Shown: positions 10,716-23,589 of the stretch, piece by piece
Layout: the number at the start of each line of letters is the position of its first letter
How positions within the stretch are numbered: position 1 is the stretch's first letter
Origin: Perognathus longimembris pacificus
Taxonomy: Eukaryota; Chordata; Mammalia; Rodentia; Heteromyidae
Direction: 5' to 3'
DNA length: 64,000 nucleotides
Assembly (NCBI RefSeq): GCF_023159225.1
Contig: NC_063168.1
Coordinates: 43,782,562 to 43,846,561, forward strand
The notes under the pieces: model-generated
Told to the model about the DNA's origin: nothing
Seen by the model: the letters and a program-made list of their open reading frames with translations, nothing else
The model's database searches: none
Program-made: the position numbers and the translations under genes

Positions 10716-13700
10716 ATGATCTCTTCAAATATAAATGTTATGTATAAACTCTCTGATAAAGAGGAGCAGACTGACGGAGTGGATCTACAAACAAAAATTT
10801 GCCATCTGTTGTCTTCAAGAGACCCATCTTACAGCAAGGGACAAAAACAGGCTCTGAATGAAGGGATGGAGCAAGATCTTCCTAGCAAACACACTTACCA
10901 AAACGGCAGGAGTAGCCATCCTGATTTCACACAAACTGGACTTCTCATTAAAATAAACTCAAAAAGACAAAGAAGGACACTACATTTTAATACAAGGGAA
11001 AATCCAGAATCAAGACATCATGGTGAAAATACATAACAAAAGAGGCCCTACATATGTCAAGCAAATTCTCACAGAACTATAGAACAAGATAAACCCAAGC
11101 ACAATCATAGTGGGAGACTTTAATACTCCACTCTCACCAAGAGACAGATCCAACACCCAGAGGATTAGCAAGGGAGCTGAGGATCTAAGTAACACCATAT
11201 CCCAAATGGATCTGATAGATCTGTACACAGTCTTTCACCCTACAGAGACCTAATACACATTCTTCTCCGCAGCCCATGGAACATACTCCAAAATAGACCA
11301 TGTCATAGCCCACACAAAGAACCTCAGCAAATATAAAAGTATTGATGTCATCCCATGTATTATATCTGACCAGAGTGGAATAAAAGTAACCTTCAACGAC
11401 GAAGGATACCAAAGAGGCCAAACAAATACTTAGAGGCTAAACCCCTCACTGTTATCTAACACTTGGGTCACAGACCAAATTAAGGACGAAATTAACGAAT
11501 ATATAAGCCACAACGACAATGAAAATACATCACAAAGAAACCTATGGGATACAGCTAAGGCAGTACTGAGGGGCAAGATCATTGCCCTCAGCACTCACAT
11601 TAAAAGAATGGAAGCAGAGCAGGTGAATAACCTCATGATGAAACTAAAGCATCTGGAAAAACAAGAAATAATCGAATCTAATATGACTAGGAGGAGAGAG
11701 ATCATAAAGATTAAAGAAGAGATAAATCTGATTGAAAATAGAAAGACCATTCAAAAAATAAATAAAACTAAAAGCTGTTTCTTTGAGAAAGTAAATAAAA
11801 TTGACAGACCCCATGCAAGACTAAAAAAAAAAAAAAAAGAAGAGAAGAGACTCATATCTGTAAGATCAGGGACTCCACCAGAAAAATTACAACAAACACA
11901 CATGATATTCAAACCATTATAAGGAACTATTTCCAGAACCTCTACTCAGTAAAAAACAATAATCTTATAGAAATGGATCAATTCTTAGAGAAGTATAAAC
12001 TGCGCAAACTGAATCAAGAAGCAATAAGTCAACTAAATAAACCAATAACTTACAGCGAGATACAGGAGGTAATCAAGAACCTCCCAACAAAGAAAAGCCC
12101 AGGCCCAGATGGATTCACCAATGAATTCTATAAAACCTTTAGTGAGGAGCTAATGCCAATACTCCTTAAAATCTTCCACGAAATAGAAACAGAGGGAGAA
12201 ATCCCAAACTCATTCTATGAAGCTAATATTATACTCATCCCCAAACCAGGCAAGGACCCAACAAAAAAAAGAGAACTACAGACCAATATCACTAATGAAC
12301 AGGATCCAGAAACTGATCAAGAAAATTATACATCATGACCAAGTAGGCTTCATCCCACAGACACAAGGATGGTTCAACATCCATAAATCTATTAATGTAA
12401 TTCACCACATAAATAGAACTAAAATCAAGAATCACATTGTTATCTCAGTTGATGCCCAAAAAGCCTTTGACAAAATATAACATCCATATTTATTAAAAGC
12501 TCTGGAGAGAAGAGGAATAGATGGAACATTTCTTAAAAGAATAAAAGCCATATACAACAGACAAACTGCTAATATCGTATTAAATGAAGAGAAACTAAAA
12601 TCATTCCCCCTCAACTCAGGAACAAGACAAGGATGCCCACTCTCCCCACTTCTTTTCAACATAGTGGTGGAATCCCTAGCCATAGCAACAAGGCAAGAAG
12701 AGGACATCAAAGGGATCCACATAGGCAAAGAAGAAATCAAACTATCCCTATTCGCAGATGACATGATCTTATATGTGAAGGACCCAAAAAACTCAGTCCC
12801 CAAACTCCTACATCAAATAAACCATTTTGGCAAAGTAGCAAGGTAGAAAATCAATCCACAAAAGTCAGCAGCTTTTCTGTACACCAGCAATATACAAGCA
12901 GAAAAGGAAATTATGGAAATAATACCATTTACAATAGCTAAAAAAAGATTAAATTACCTAGGGATCAACCTAACTAAAGACGTGAAGAACCTATTTAATG
13001 AGAACTATAAAAATTTAAAAAGGGAAATCAAAGAACACACAAGGAGATGGAAAGACCTCCCATGCTCATGGGTAGGCAGAATCAATATAGTGAAAATGGC
13101 CATATTGCCCAAATTGTTATACAAACTCAATGCAAACCCCATCAAGATCCCAGCTAAAGTCTTCACTGAAATAGAGAAAGCAACCCATAAATTCATATGG
13201 AACAGCAAAAGACCTAGACTAGCCAAAGAAATTCTAGGCAAAAAAAGCAGTGCAGGAGGTATCACAATACCAGAATTCAAGTTCTATTATAGAGCCATCA
13301 TAACAAAAACAGCCTGGTATTAGTATAAAAACAGACCTGAAGACCAATGGAATAGAATTGAAGACCCAGAAATAAAACCGCACTCTTACAGTCAGATGAT
13401 ATTCAACAAAGGAGCTAAAGACATGCAATGGAAAAAACATAGCCTCTTCAACTACTGGTGCTGGGAAAACTGGGCAGCCATATGCAGAAAACTCAAAGTA
13501 GACCATAGCCTATCATCATGCACCAAGATCAACTCAAAATAGAACAAGGACCTCAACATCAGGCCTGAATCCTGGAAACTACTGAAGGACAGAGTAGGAA
13601 AGACGCCAGAACTTGTAGGCACAGGATGGAACTTCCTGAATAGAGTCCCAGGGGCACAACAGATAGGGGAGAGACTCGACAAATGGGAGTACTCCAAAAT

Positions 13701-14481
13701 AAAAAGTTTCTGCACAGCTAAAGACATAGCCACCAAACTAGAAAGACAGTCAACCATATGGGAAAGGATCTTTACCAGCACAGCAACAGACAAAGGCCTA
13801 ATATCCATCATCTACAGAGAACTCAAAAAACTAAGCCCCTCCAAGCCCAATAAATCAATTATGAAATGGGCAAAGGAGCTAAAGAGAGACTTCACAGGAG
13901 AAGAGATAAAAATGGCAAAGAAACATATGAGGAAATGTTCAAAATCCCTGGCAGTAAAGAAAATTCAAATAAAAACAGCCCTGAGATACCACCTCACTCC
14001 TTTTAGAATGGCCTATGCTCTGAACTCAGGCAACAACAAATGCTGGAAGGGGTGCGGGGAAAGAGGAACCCTTCTCTACTGTTGGTGGGAATGCAAATTA
14101 GTACAACCACTTTGGAGAACAGTATGGAGGTTCCTCAAAAAGCTCAACATAGACATACCCTATGACCCAGCCATACCATTCCTAGGCATCTATCCTGAAC
14201 AAAAGGCCTCAAGATATCAAAAAGACATTTGCACTTCCATGTTTATTGCTGCACAATTCACAATAGCCAAAATATGGAAACAACCCAGATGCCCCTCCAC
14301 AGATGAATGGATCCAAAAAATATGGTACATATACACAATGGAATACTACATAGCAATTAGAAATGGTGAAATATTGGTATTCGCAGGGAAATGGTCAGAA
14401 CTTGAACAAATAATGTTGAGCGAGACAAGCCTAGAACACAGAAAACAAAGGGGCATGATGTCCTTGATATATGACTGCTAA
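10716..14481 (+). pseudogene. L1 ORF2 (endonuclease-reverse transcriptase), broken
   Basis: ORF2 nicks target DNA and copies L1 RNA at the nick. Endonuclease motifs are visible: 'LQETHL' (10813-10830) and 'GDFNTPLS' (near 11115-11140). The catalytic 'SDH' reads SDQ (11365-11373), so the catalytic His is lost. In the reverse transcriptase, 'LIPKPGKD' (12230s), 'DAQKAFDKI' ended by a stop at 12478, and 'FADDMILY' (near 12750-12775) are present. The C-terminal part with the CCHC-like 'CWKGCGERGTLLYCWWEC' (about 14040-14095) is open from 13861 to the natural stop at 14481. Many frameshifts and stops separate the pieces. Confidence 0.93.
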
Positions 14482-14935
14482 GGTGGGGGGAGGGGGAGAC
14501 AGTAGAGACCAGGTCTGTGAAACAAAAACTCCTTGTCAAATGGTATTTCCCACAGGTTTGGGTCAGCGACCCTACATTATGTACCTAAAACCAAACAACT
14601 ACTCAACATATAAAGGTCAAAAATAAACCACTCAGTGGATCACAAAAGCTCAAAATCTATGTGTGTATGTTCATAGAAGATAAGGATAAGCAAACTCTAT
14701 TCTTGAGGTTACATTTAAAGTCCTAGGTGAATTTTCTTTGGCGTAGGCCATGTGGCTTCTGTATATTTTTTTGGTACACTGTGTATTGTATATGTGTCTA
14801 CCTGATCTAGGGAAGGAAAAGAAAAACAGGGTGTAAGATATCACAAGAAATGTACACACTGCTCTATTATGTAACTGTACCCCTTTTGCACAACTCCGTG
14901 TCAAAAAAATTTTTAATTAATAAAAAAAAAAGAAG
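14482..14935 (+). other. L1 3' UTR and poly(A), older lineage
   Basis: It follows the ORF2 stop, begins with a G-rich run 'ggtggggggagggggaga', and ends 'aattaataaaaaaaaaa' with a polyadenylation signal. It differs from the 3' UTR type at 9366-9841 and elsewhere. The sequence after the A tail ('gaagaacaaatcctc') has no partner at the 5' end of the L1, as expected if this tail was not the end of the final insertion. Confidence 0.75.
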
Positions 14936-17900
14936 AACAAATCCTCTTCCACTCTTGTGGAAGGCTTATCAGTCACGGAAGGAGCACCTGCCCTGAATAC
15001 TGGGCAAACCTAATGCTGTTAGCCCCTTTCAAGCCTGAAGAGCAAGAGTACTGTGCTGTCCATTTCCTGGTCCCTACCTCAAGAAAAGGACCTGAAGAAA
15101 TCATTATTAGGACAGCAAAGCTCCATCTTTGTTTCCAGGCTGTCAATGCTGTTCTCCAGTCAAATGGGAACTTGGAGTTGATCACAGGTAAAAAGTGCAG
15201 TCATTCACAATATTTTAAACAAAGAAATGATTTTAAAAGTCTCTTGAAAATGTCAAACATGGTTTAGGACAGAGAGTGGGAACTATAAAGAAGAAGCTTA
15301 TCATCCTTCCTCAGAAGCATGGGCAGATATACATGCACCTGAGCCTGTAAGGCTTATCTTACTCTTACTTAGCTCTGCAAACAAGATTCCCCCCATATGT
15401 GACTGAAGTGAAGAGACTCTTCACTGTGTTTGCTTTTAGCTTCTGGAATGCAGAGGTATCAGCACAATCATGTGTGCTAACCACATCTAGGTCAAGGCTC
15501 CACAGAATACTAGATGGGCCAGATCGCTCTAGATTATATTGTGACAGGACTGGAGAATTAGAGTTCTCTGGGACAAAATTACAACTATTCTTCTGTCTCC
15601 CTATTAAACTGTAGCCCACACACTAAGTCCCACTGGCTATTGAATTTATGAAACAGGTTTTTATCAGAATGTGACATGAATGTACTGTTGGACCACTTCT
15701 ACATTTCCACAGGGTTGAATACCTGCTTTGGAAATCACATGGCTTGAAAAGCCCCTAGAATCTCTGCTATCTGAACCTTTACCAAAGCTTTGCTACCTCC
15801 CTCCCTGCACCTCCGCCACAGAAATGACAACCATCTTTCCTCACTTGGGACAAGACACAAATGTGTTAGATACTCAGCAGATGGTGATTATTTAAGGCCT
15901 TGCTAATATGATTTAGTGGAGAGACCAGTTTTGGCTTGGTGACTGCTTCTAAGGTTTCTATATGATTCAGTTTGTGGTAGTCCACCATGTCCCAGAGCTA
16001 TCTGGATTTTTCAAGAGCCAGAATAGTAAAACCTATGGAAACATCCCTTACATATTTTGGTAAGATTCTGAGGCTTGAACCCAGTGCAGCAAACATGCTA
16101 AGCAAGCACTCTACCACTGAGCTACACCCTCAGATCATCATTTAGTTAGTCATTCATCAAATTCAATATTGTTATTTTAGGTCAAGGGGAGAGCACAGTG
16201 AGGCCATGCCTACACCATTGGATGCAGAGGAAGCTGAAGGGTTGATAGGGAGAGGCTCCCTACTGCCGGCTCTCTGCATCTGGACAGATCATTCTTGATT
16301 GCAGATCCAGGCATTGAATGCAACTCCATCATCGTCACCCAAAGTTAAACCAGAGATCACGTATTTGCCTGGAATATTGAAGGCTCAAATATCTAGAAAT
16401 TTTGGAATTGGCTTTGCATAGGAAGGTGAATATACTATTTCTAAAAGTGTCCAGAGATGACTGTAATTAAAGCAACAAGAGGCACAGTTGTGATAGAGGA
16501 AATGTCACTAAGAAGTTCAAAGCTGATTATCTGAAGGGCAATATTTGGGTAAGACATGCTACCATGGAACTGGGGCTCAACTGTTAATGAAGATGAGAGC
16601 GTTGGTGGAGGCAGGTGGTAACATATGACCACAAGAATTGAAATAATGTCAACACTATAGTGGGAAACAACAAAACATTGGTTACCCATAGGCACGATTG
16701 GTAATGGCTTGATTCTAGGGTGAGCTGTGCAATATAATGGGCAGACAACTGACCAAGAAGGCAGGTGATCAGTACAGCCATACTTAGTCTTATTCTCATT
16801 TACTGAACTAAGTCAGTCACCACATGGAACTGGTGGCCCCTTGCTCAATTGCACTTATAATTAAAGATATAAAACTATATGATACCATTAAGCCCAAACA
16901 AAATATTCTCCACACTGTCCCAGGAACAGACCTGCACCCGAATGGGAAAATTCCATCCTCCTTGAAAATGATTCTTCATGGGCTAGAATTGGTTTGAACC
17001 CGAGCCCCACTGATCAGTGAGGATGATGGAGACTGTCATTGGGAAATTTAGTGTTATATCTAGTTTACTATTAGTCTTTGTTTACTTTTCAATTCTGCAG
17101 ACTTCTGCATAAGCTCTCATTTCTAAAACAGCCCTGTAGGTATTTATGATCATGACAGCCTTATCTGACTCATTAGTCAAAATTCTCAAGTTCCTATTGC
17201 TACTGTACCTTCAGTTAAAGCCACTCATGTCCCTTTTCCTCTAATCACAGCCTCTTTTAGCCCATTCTATACCTTTTAAGTTAATTTTACAGACTTATCA
17301 TAGCATGTACTGTGGCTATTTTCATTAAAAAATGATACCTATATATCTGCATATCAAGTAATTTCAAACTCCAATTAATTATTTTGCATATATTAATGTT
17401 TATATACCAACACACTTAAACCTTCATGCCTTGATATCTCAGAAGATCACATGTCTGAAGGTACCATTGAATCCAGAGTCGGATCCAGTGCTATTCACTA
17501 ATTAGTATGCAATCTAGAGGGACTGGGTGGAGAAACCATTGAATGTAACATCCCCTTAGACTTTTGCTTAAATCTCTGCCCTCTTCTGGCAACATGTATA
17601 ACTGCAATTAGAGAAAGCAATTTGGTGGCCATTTCCACCAACTATAGTAGCAAATATAGTAGCATAGTGAGGATGCTACTATAGAACTTTGGATCCAGAT
17701 TCCCAAAAGACTGCCTTAAGGCGATTCTGACAACAGTTCTTTTCATGACATGCCCATAGTTCATGTATAAGCCAACATGATTGGAAAGCACATTGAATCA
17801 ACATAGAATTACAAAGGCAAAGTATTCATTTTAGAAACTCATGCTAGAATAAGCCTCTGCTCCAGGGACCTGGGAGTGTACCTGGGAATATGTAACCTAG

Positions 17901-17967
17901 GCCATACATAACAAGGTCCACCTCTCCTCGGTCTTCTTAGCCCAAACTCACCTTCCGCTCCCCCCCC
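14936..17967 (+). other. ~3 kb non-L1 DNA, candidate 3'-transduced flank
   Basis: Sequence between the internal L1 poly(A) and the terminal L1 3' end. Apart from one SINE scrap near 16065-16137 it looks unique and has no open frame with a known domain. If the 16 bp TSD is read as enclosing the whole block, this was the genomic 3' flank of the source L1. There is no sign of an exon or gene. Confidence 0.5.
16065..16137 (-). mobile_element. ID-like SINE fragment
   Basis: The plus strand reads 'ggcttgaacccagtgcagc' and then 'aagcactctaccactgagct', the complement of the tRNA-like SINE half. It is diverged and short. Confidence 0.6.
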
Positions 17968-18260
17968 TTTTTTTTTGCCATAAATTGGAAACTGTGTATA
18001 CTGGTATTAGAACTAGGAAACTGAATAGGAATACCAAAACCGAGACACACAGGTTAAAAATGACAAATGATTACAAAAGCAATACTTGCAAAACTGTTTA
18101 GTGTAAATCTACTGAACAACTCATGGGGGGAAAGGGAAAGGGGGAGGGGGGAATGAGGGAGGAGGTAACAAAGAGTACAGGAAATTTATCCAATGCGTAA
18201 AGTATGAAACTGTAACCTCTCTGTATATCAGTTGACAATAAAAATGTAAAAAAAAAAAAA
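17968..18260 (+). mobile_element. L1 3' end with poly(A), younger lineage
   Basis: About 290 bp matching the 3' UTR seen at 9500-9841, 51170-51450 and, inverted, 23590-23850. It includes the G-rich tract (18125-18152), 'tgacaataaaaatg' and a pure A tail. It has no TSD partner next to its own 5' end. The 16-mer after its tail instead matches 7107-7122. A polypyrimidine run precedes it at 17960-17977. Confidence 0.9.
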
Positions 18261-18276
18261 AAGAAGTGATATGGCA

Positions 18277-21055
18277 AAATTAATTTTGAGAGAGCACAGT
18301 AACCCAGAGAAGGAAAATAGATGGAATTCATCCATCATATTCTCACCCAGGGGCCAAGCAGTGCTAATCGATTTCTTGAAAGCACCTGCATTTTTGTCCT
18401 GGTTAAGTATGCAAGAAGAGATAACTCATACATGCTATGACTGTTCTGACTTGAATGTATTCATTTTTTAATGGAACGTTAGATGACTGGCTCCACCCAT
18501 AGTCAAACATGAACCCAATACTTAAGACTACTACTTTCATCTACACAATTCAAAATAAATATGATCAGCTTGTACATCGTACTCTGTGTAAATTTGGTGT
18601 TGCCCTATTTTGTCTATAGTTTTGCAATATTCCTTTCAGAAACCAGATGGTTTAATGATCCTAAGTGAATAAAGAGTGAGAATGGGTAAATTCAAGTGGA
18701 AGATATGGATCCAGGTGAAAGATTTCTCATTGGAATTAAATATCAGACAGGTGTAAGTTATTAATTAACACCTAGTATTTAAATAACAACTGGATGCAAA
18801 CTAGGAAAACAGAAACAAAATCCACGAGCATATCTTGAAGTGATCTAGAAAGAGAAACAAGCAAGAGAAAGAGGAAACTAATAAAGAAGTATACAAACTT
18901 AGCAAAAAAAAATAGGTAATTTAGGTTCATTGTAGCAATGAATGTAGAACCACTTAAGGTGGTTCTCATCATTTGTATACTAAGATTCCTTCAACAATTG
19001 ATGTAGCCTTTATTTGAGACAGTTCTACTAGGAGTGTGGAACCTTTTTATTCCAAAGGTCATTCAGATATTTATATCATTATGACAGGCCATACGAAGTT
19101 ATCAATATAGGCAGGCTAGACATGAGCAGGTGCCATGAAGTGTTATGTATCTGTCTTTTCATATATTAAATGATTTTTTTCAGCCTTTATAAGGCCTGTG
19201 GGCCAGATGTTCCTCACTGATTTTGAGCTAGTTGGAAAAAGAAATAAATGATATTTAAATATCACATGCATATGATATATGTATATAGATTTCTATCCAT
19301 ATGTCTGTATCATATATCCATATCATACTAATATTTATATATTAATAATATTAATATGTTTATATCATATTTATTGCATTTCTTTTTCTAAGAATCTACT
19401 TAGATTAGCATTATATATTTTATGAAAACACAGATTAGGGTAGCATTCTAGGTATAAGTAGTAATACCAAACTTTTAAGGGATGAGTCCAACTACAATAT
19501 GGAAAGCTATTCAGTACAGTACCTTAAAATGAGTATAAGAACCACAAACTCCATTGTGGTCAATCACTATAGTTACATTCAATAGAATTTATTGTGTATT
19601 ATAGAAATAGGTGAGTTCTTTCTTAGTATAAAAGAACTTGGAGAATTTTTTCAAGGGACTTCTAAGTACCCTTTATTTGATTTGAAGTAAGACTTTAGAG
19701 TCAGTTATGGCTAATTACCTAATAAAAGTTTCCAATGGTCTTCTCGAAGGAGTACAGTGACATCAAGCTATTGCTTAGTTGCATTCCAATTTTGAATCTA
19801 TTTGTTTTAAATGACATTGAAGCCCTGTATTCCCTTATATAATCTATATTTATAGGTAACACTAACACTGTGATAAGGGGAAAGCACTCCAAACATTCAA
19901 ATTACAATGAGCAGGAAATGGCTGATCCTAAATAAAAGTTGCGCAAATTAAAAGCTCCTCTAAAGTATTGATGTACATTTGTCTTGACTGGGGTTCTAGT
20001 TCTCAGTCTATGCGGAGGGGTGAGCATGATGATTATAAGACTAGATCCAAACAGGGTCTTGTATGTAAATATGGCAAGTTATTCATCAAGGAATCATTTC
20101 AGAAAAAGAGTGACCAACTTCTCAGGGTATCTATCACCGAATTATTGATCAATCTTGAAGTTCAGCCAAGGTGACTCAATGTGAGGGGAAATCACCCTCA
20201 AAATTCATGCACAGAGTTAGAAAAGCCAAGACTCAAGCAAATAATGCAAAGGCTTGTCACTCAAGTCTATGAAGCGTCCTGAAGATCTCAGCTTGCCAGA
20301 CACGTAGGTGGCTGTGCTACATTTAAGTTGCTTGGAAGAATAAAATAAATAACATTTACAAAGTTAGGAGCTAAATGTTTCTGTGCTCAGTTCTGACACT
20401 TCTGATTTATTTGTGAATTCAACACATATACATTCTTTCCAGTCACAAAACAGTTTTTGGGGTTCAGAGAGCTCTGTGGCAATGAACATTTCAGAAAGTC
20501 TTTGATTTTGGCTTATAAAAATAGTCTTTTCCATCTCAGTGACCTGGTACTACAATAGCCCCAGCCCCCTCCCTCAGTTCCACTCTGGAAGGAAATTCTA
20601 GTCTAGCCTGAATACAGAGCTCCTCCTTCATCCTCCTTTCTCTCCTAATTAAGTTGTCTTCATGCTGGGGAGCAAAGCATAGCACAAGTTATTAACATAG
20701 ATCTTAGAAAGCCAGAGACTAGATTGTCATTGCCACAGCTTAGGTCTTAAGAGTTAAAAGAATTTTTAATTTTTTTTCTTAAAAAAATAGAAGGAAAGTT
20801 AAATGAGAAAGTCTGGTAAGACAGCAAAACCTTCACACACACACACACATAAAAACCATCATTGCCATAGCAACATTTTTCTTGTCCAAATAGTTTCTAT
20901 TTCATCCTGAATCATGTACCATAAGATATTACAATTTATTTTGACCTGTAGACCCAAAATGATACTTATTACATGCACAATGACTACAATTTGGGATGAT
21001 CTGATTTATTATAATTTTTTTTACTACTTCTTATGGAGAATTTGCTATTTTCCAA
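18277..21055. other. No gene recognised
   Basis: Unique-looking AT-rich DNA. An alternating TATA-rich patch lies at 19256-19380 and a short (CA)n at 20834-20850. No domain was recognised in any short frame. Confidence 0.5.
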
Positions 21056-21092
21056 TTATATATATATATATATATACTTGTATATATATATT
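21056..21092. repeat. (TA)n microsatellite
   Basis: Two short alternating TA runs separated by 'cttg'. They can form cruciform or unwound DNA. Confidence 0.85.
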
Positions 21093-21868
21093 CAGCAGTA
21101 CAGTGCACATCTCATTATACAAAACCTGCATATTAAGTGGATCTTGGTAAATATACTTTTGATAGACAAGATGGGATAATAAAATGAAATGAATCCTAAA
21201 TATAGCCATGTTCTTCCTGAGCTATTTTAAGCTACTCAACTTTAGCTTGGTTCATTTGGTTGGAAAATGTTTCTTCCTTTGGATACGTGCTTTCCATTTT
21301 GCAAGAATTTTCTGAGGAGAGAAATAAATTCTATTTCATTAGAAACCTATGAAAATGCTTTTCTCTAGCTTTACTTTAGTATTTTTTTGCTGATGGGGGA
21401 TGGCATTGTCCATATAATCTCATCCTATTCAGAAACAGAAACCTGTACATCCTAAATGCTGCTGGGCATGAGAAAGTTTTCATGAAAGAGGCTTTGACTT
21501 GTACTAATGCAAAGTCTAACTATAGAGAAAAGATATGCACAGGTAAATATGGCTTAATAAAATGAAGAAAAATCTCTGAAAAGAATCACAGCTAATTTTT
21601 TTAAAAACCTGAAACTTCATTCAGATAATCAGGAGGTTAATAACTAGCAAAACGTTATTAGTGAGAATCAGTTCAGGGTAAGACATTGAGGAAGCTATTC
21701 TTAAAAACAGTGTAGGTCATAAGTGATATAGAATAACATGAATTAATTTCAATAATGTAAACCAAGTGAACTAATTTCTTACCTGGACACTTGTTTGAGA
21801 GACTAAATTACTCAAATTTTGTAAATAATATCAATTGTCCACAGCTACTTTTCTACTGCACTACAGGA
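21093..21868. other. No gene recognised
   Basis: AT-rich DNA with no repeat or coding feature that I can name. Confidence 0.5.
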
Positions 21869-21869
21869 T

Positions 21870-21902
21870 TTGTGTGTGTGTGTGTGTGTGCGTGTGTGTA
21901 TG
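21870..21902. repeat. (TG)n microsatellite
   Basis: About 15 TG units with one CG interruption. Confidence 0.9.
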
Positions 21903-21929
21903 CATGTCATGTGCACACGTTTGTTTTAT

Positions 21930-22200
21930 TCTAGGATTTGTTTGAACTCACAGACTACGTGTTGTCTTTTAGCTGTTTCACTCAAAGCTGGCGTTCTAAC
22001 ACTTGAGCCATATCTCTACTTCCAGCTTTAAAAAAAAAAAAACTGGTTAATTGGAGATAAAAGTGTCATAGATTTTCCTGCCTGGGCTGGCTTCAAATCA
22101 TTCAATAATTAATTATGCATTTTAATGTATCACAGAATCAGGTCAGAATTATTCCTACCTGTACCATGGACTAAAAGTATGGTATTACAGGAATTCAGGT
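21930..22200 (-). mobile_element. Geo-type SINE, full-length, diverged
   Basis: The plus strand shows the complement of the right half ('aacacttgagccatatctct'), a T-to-A rich linker with a 12 A run (22029-22040), then 'cctgcctgggctggcttca' and 'gtattacaggaattcag' from the other half. The order is the mirror of the copy at 22480-22745. It is diverged, so old. Confidence 0.65.
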
Positions 22201-22479
22201 TCTTACTGAGCTTCTCACAGCAATCTTGGATTTAAGCATCAACAGATTTATTATCTGGACAGGAAAAACACTGCATATTTACTATTAATGACAGTCTTTT
22301 GTATGAATGAAACAGTTTATTCTTAATGTGATTGTGACTGGATTCATTTTTTTCCAGGTGTATACTCCAGTTTGGAGGTCGCAGGTGTATTGACAGGATT
22401 GTCACAGGATTTGAAAATCGAGATTTTCTTTTGTACCAACAGGATGATGGCCCATTGCATATTTATAGCTGGGCATCCA

Positions 22480-22694
22480 CGGCTAAGGTCCAAAATCCTA
22501 GCTAGTCAGCAGGCTGAGATATGAGGATCATGATTTGAAACCAGACAAGACAGGAAATTCTGTGAGAATCCTGACTCCACTTGAGCAAAAAAAAAAAAAA
22601 AAAAAAAAAAAGATGGAAATGGAGCTGTGGTTCAAATGGCAGAGCACATTCTTTAGTGAAATAGCTAAGGGACAGTGCCCAAGCCCTAGTGTCA

Positions 22695-22745
<51 letters not shown>
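22480..22745 (+). mobile_element. Geo-type SINE with A linker and (CA)n tail
   Basis: Left part: 'tcctagctagtcagcaggc', 'gaggatcatgatttgaaacc', then a ~24 A linker (22587-22611). Right part: 'ggagctgtggttcaaatggc' and 'gggacagtgcccaagcccta'. It ends in a (CA)n run at 22697-22741. The right half is the same module as in the young SINE at 5534, while the left half is different, so two SINE types share a module. Confidence 0.8.
22697..22741. repeat. (CA)n microsatellite
   Basis: About 22 uninterrupted CA units at the 3' end of the SINE. Confidence 0.97.
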
Positions 22746-23416
22746 TTGGTTATGTTATATTGGCAAATACAAACAACAGAAGGATAGCCTAAATTGTGCT
22801 ATAATTTCAATTTGCATCCTTTCATTTTAGATGAATTACCAAATGAAAATCATGAGTCTTGCTTGTAAGGTAGAGAAAAGGATTGAATGCTGAATGTGCT
22901 TTTTTGTTACTATGTCAATACAGTTTCCTACTTGGAGTTTAAGGAAGCTGTGATCCATTTTTCCAGCTTATCTTTGAAGTCAGTCTGACTTCAAACAAAA
23001 GAAAATGGAAGATACCTCATTGATAATCTGCAAGATAATAAGAAACAAGAAAGCTCACAGGAACTTATTTAAAAAGAAAGAGATAAAATTTCCTAACATT
23101 ACATTGGCAAAGATTTTGTATAGATGAAGCTTTCTGGTTGATTCAAGGCATTGAAGAGGTAAAAACTAAACAGAAAATGGATAGAATATGAAAAAGGATT
23201 CAGTTCACACATTTCAAAAGAAAACTGTTGAGAATCTCTTACTTGAAACTGAGGAAGATCTAAAGTTTAAGAAAGGAGTGAAGAAATTATTGAGTTGTCC
23301 TTAGGATGTGAGTGCCACTTGTACTTGAAACATACAGCGAAGATCATTAAGCTTATACTGAAACTACTAGTTCTTGCTTCAGAACCTCATTGGAAAATGC
23401 CCAGTGCCAGACATAC
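22746..23416. other. No gene recognised
   Basis: Unique-looking DNA up to the TSD of the old L1. No coding signal was seen. Confidence 0.5.
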
Positions 23417-23479
23417 AATTATAAATTTTAATTTATTTATTTATTGTCAAAGTGATGCACAGAGAGGTTACAGTTTCTT

Positions 23480-23548
23480 TTTTTTCACATCAAACTACAT
23501 TTTACTGGTTTGCATGTATGTGTTTGATGTTGCTACCAAATTTTATTT
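23480..23548 (-). other. Candidate short L1 3' transduction
   Basis: Read on the minus strand, the L1 3' UTR ends near 23590 and is followed by an A-rich tail (about 23589-23541). Then come about 55 bp of non-L1 sequence (23540-23486), a second A run (23485-23480) and the TSD. Two poly(A) tracts with a short unique segment between them and the TSD after the second are the classic mark of read-through from the source locus. There is no AATAAA just before the second A run that I can see, so a different cause is possible. Confidence 0.7.
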
Positions 23549-23589
23549 CTTTTTCTATTTCTTTTTTGTATTTATTTATTTTTTTTTAT

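Larger units (their letters stand above)
7107..18276 (+). mobile_element. ~11.1 kb composite L1 insertion bounded by a 16 bp TSD
   Basis: The 16-mer 'aagaagtgatatggca' occurs at 7107-7122 and again at 18261-18276, directly after the poly(A) of an L1 3' end. The left copy sits where L1-related GC-rich 5' UTR sequence begins. The cut site (complement TTCTT/AA) fits the L1 endonuclease preference. The insert (7123-18260) holds an L1 with 5' UTR, ORF1, ORF2 and its own 3' UTR and A tail at about 14.93 kb, then ~3 kb of other DNA, then a second L1 3' end. The simplest reading is read-through transcription past the first poly(A) site, with the whole RNA inserted. The L1 frames are broken, so the RNA was moved in trans or decayed later. 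Confidence 0.65.

Noticed and set aside
14930..14945. TSD for the L1 ending at 14935
   Set aside because: The sequence after the tail has only 'aagaag' in common with the 5' flank, which is too little. The 16 bp match further out explains the borders better.
22502..22792. Open frames with runs of V and C or H and T
   Set aside because: They are translations of (CA)n and poly(A) in a SINE.
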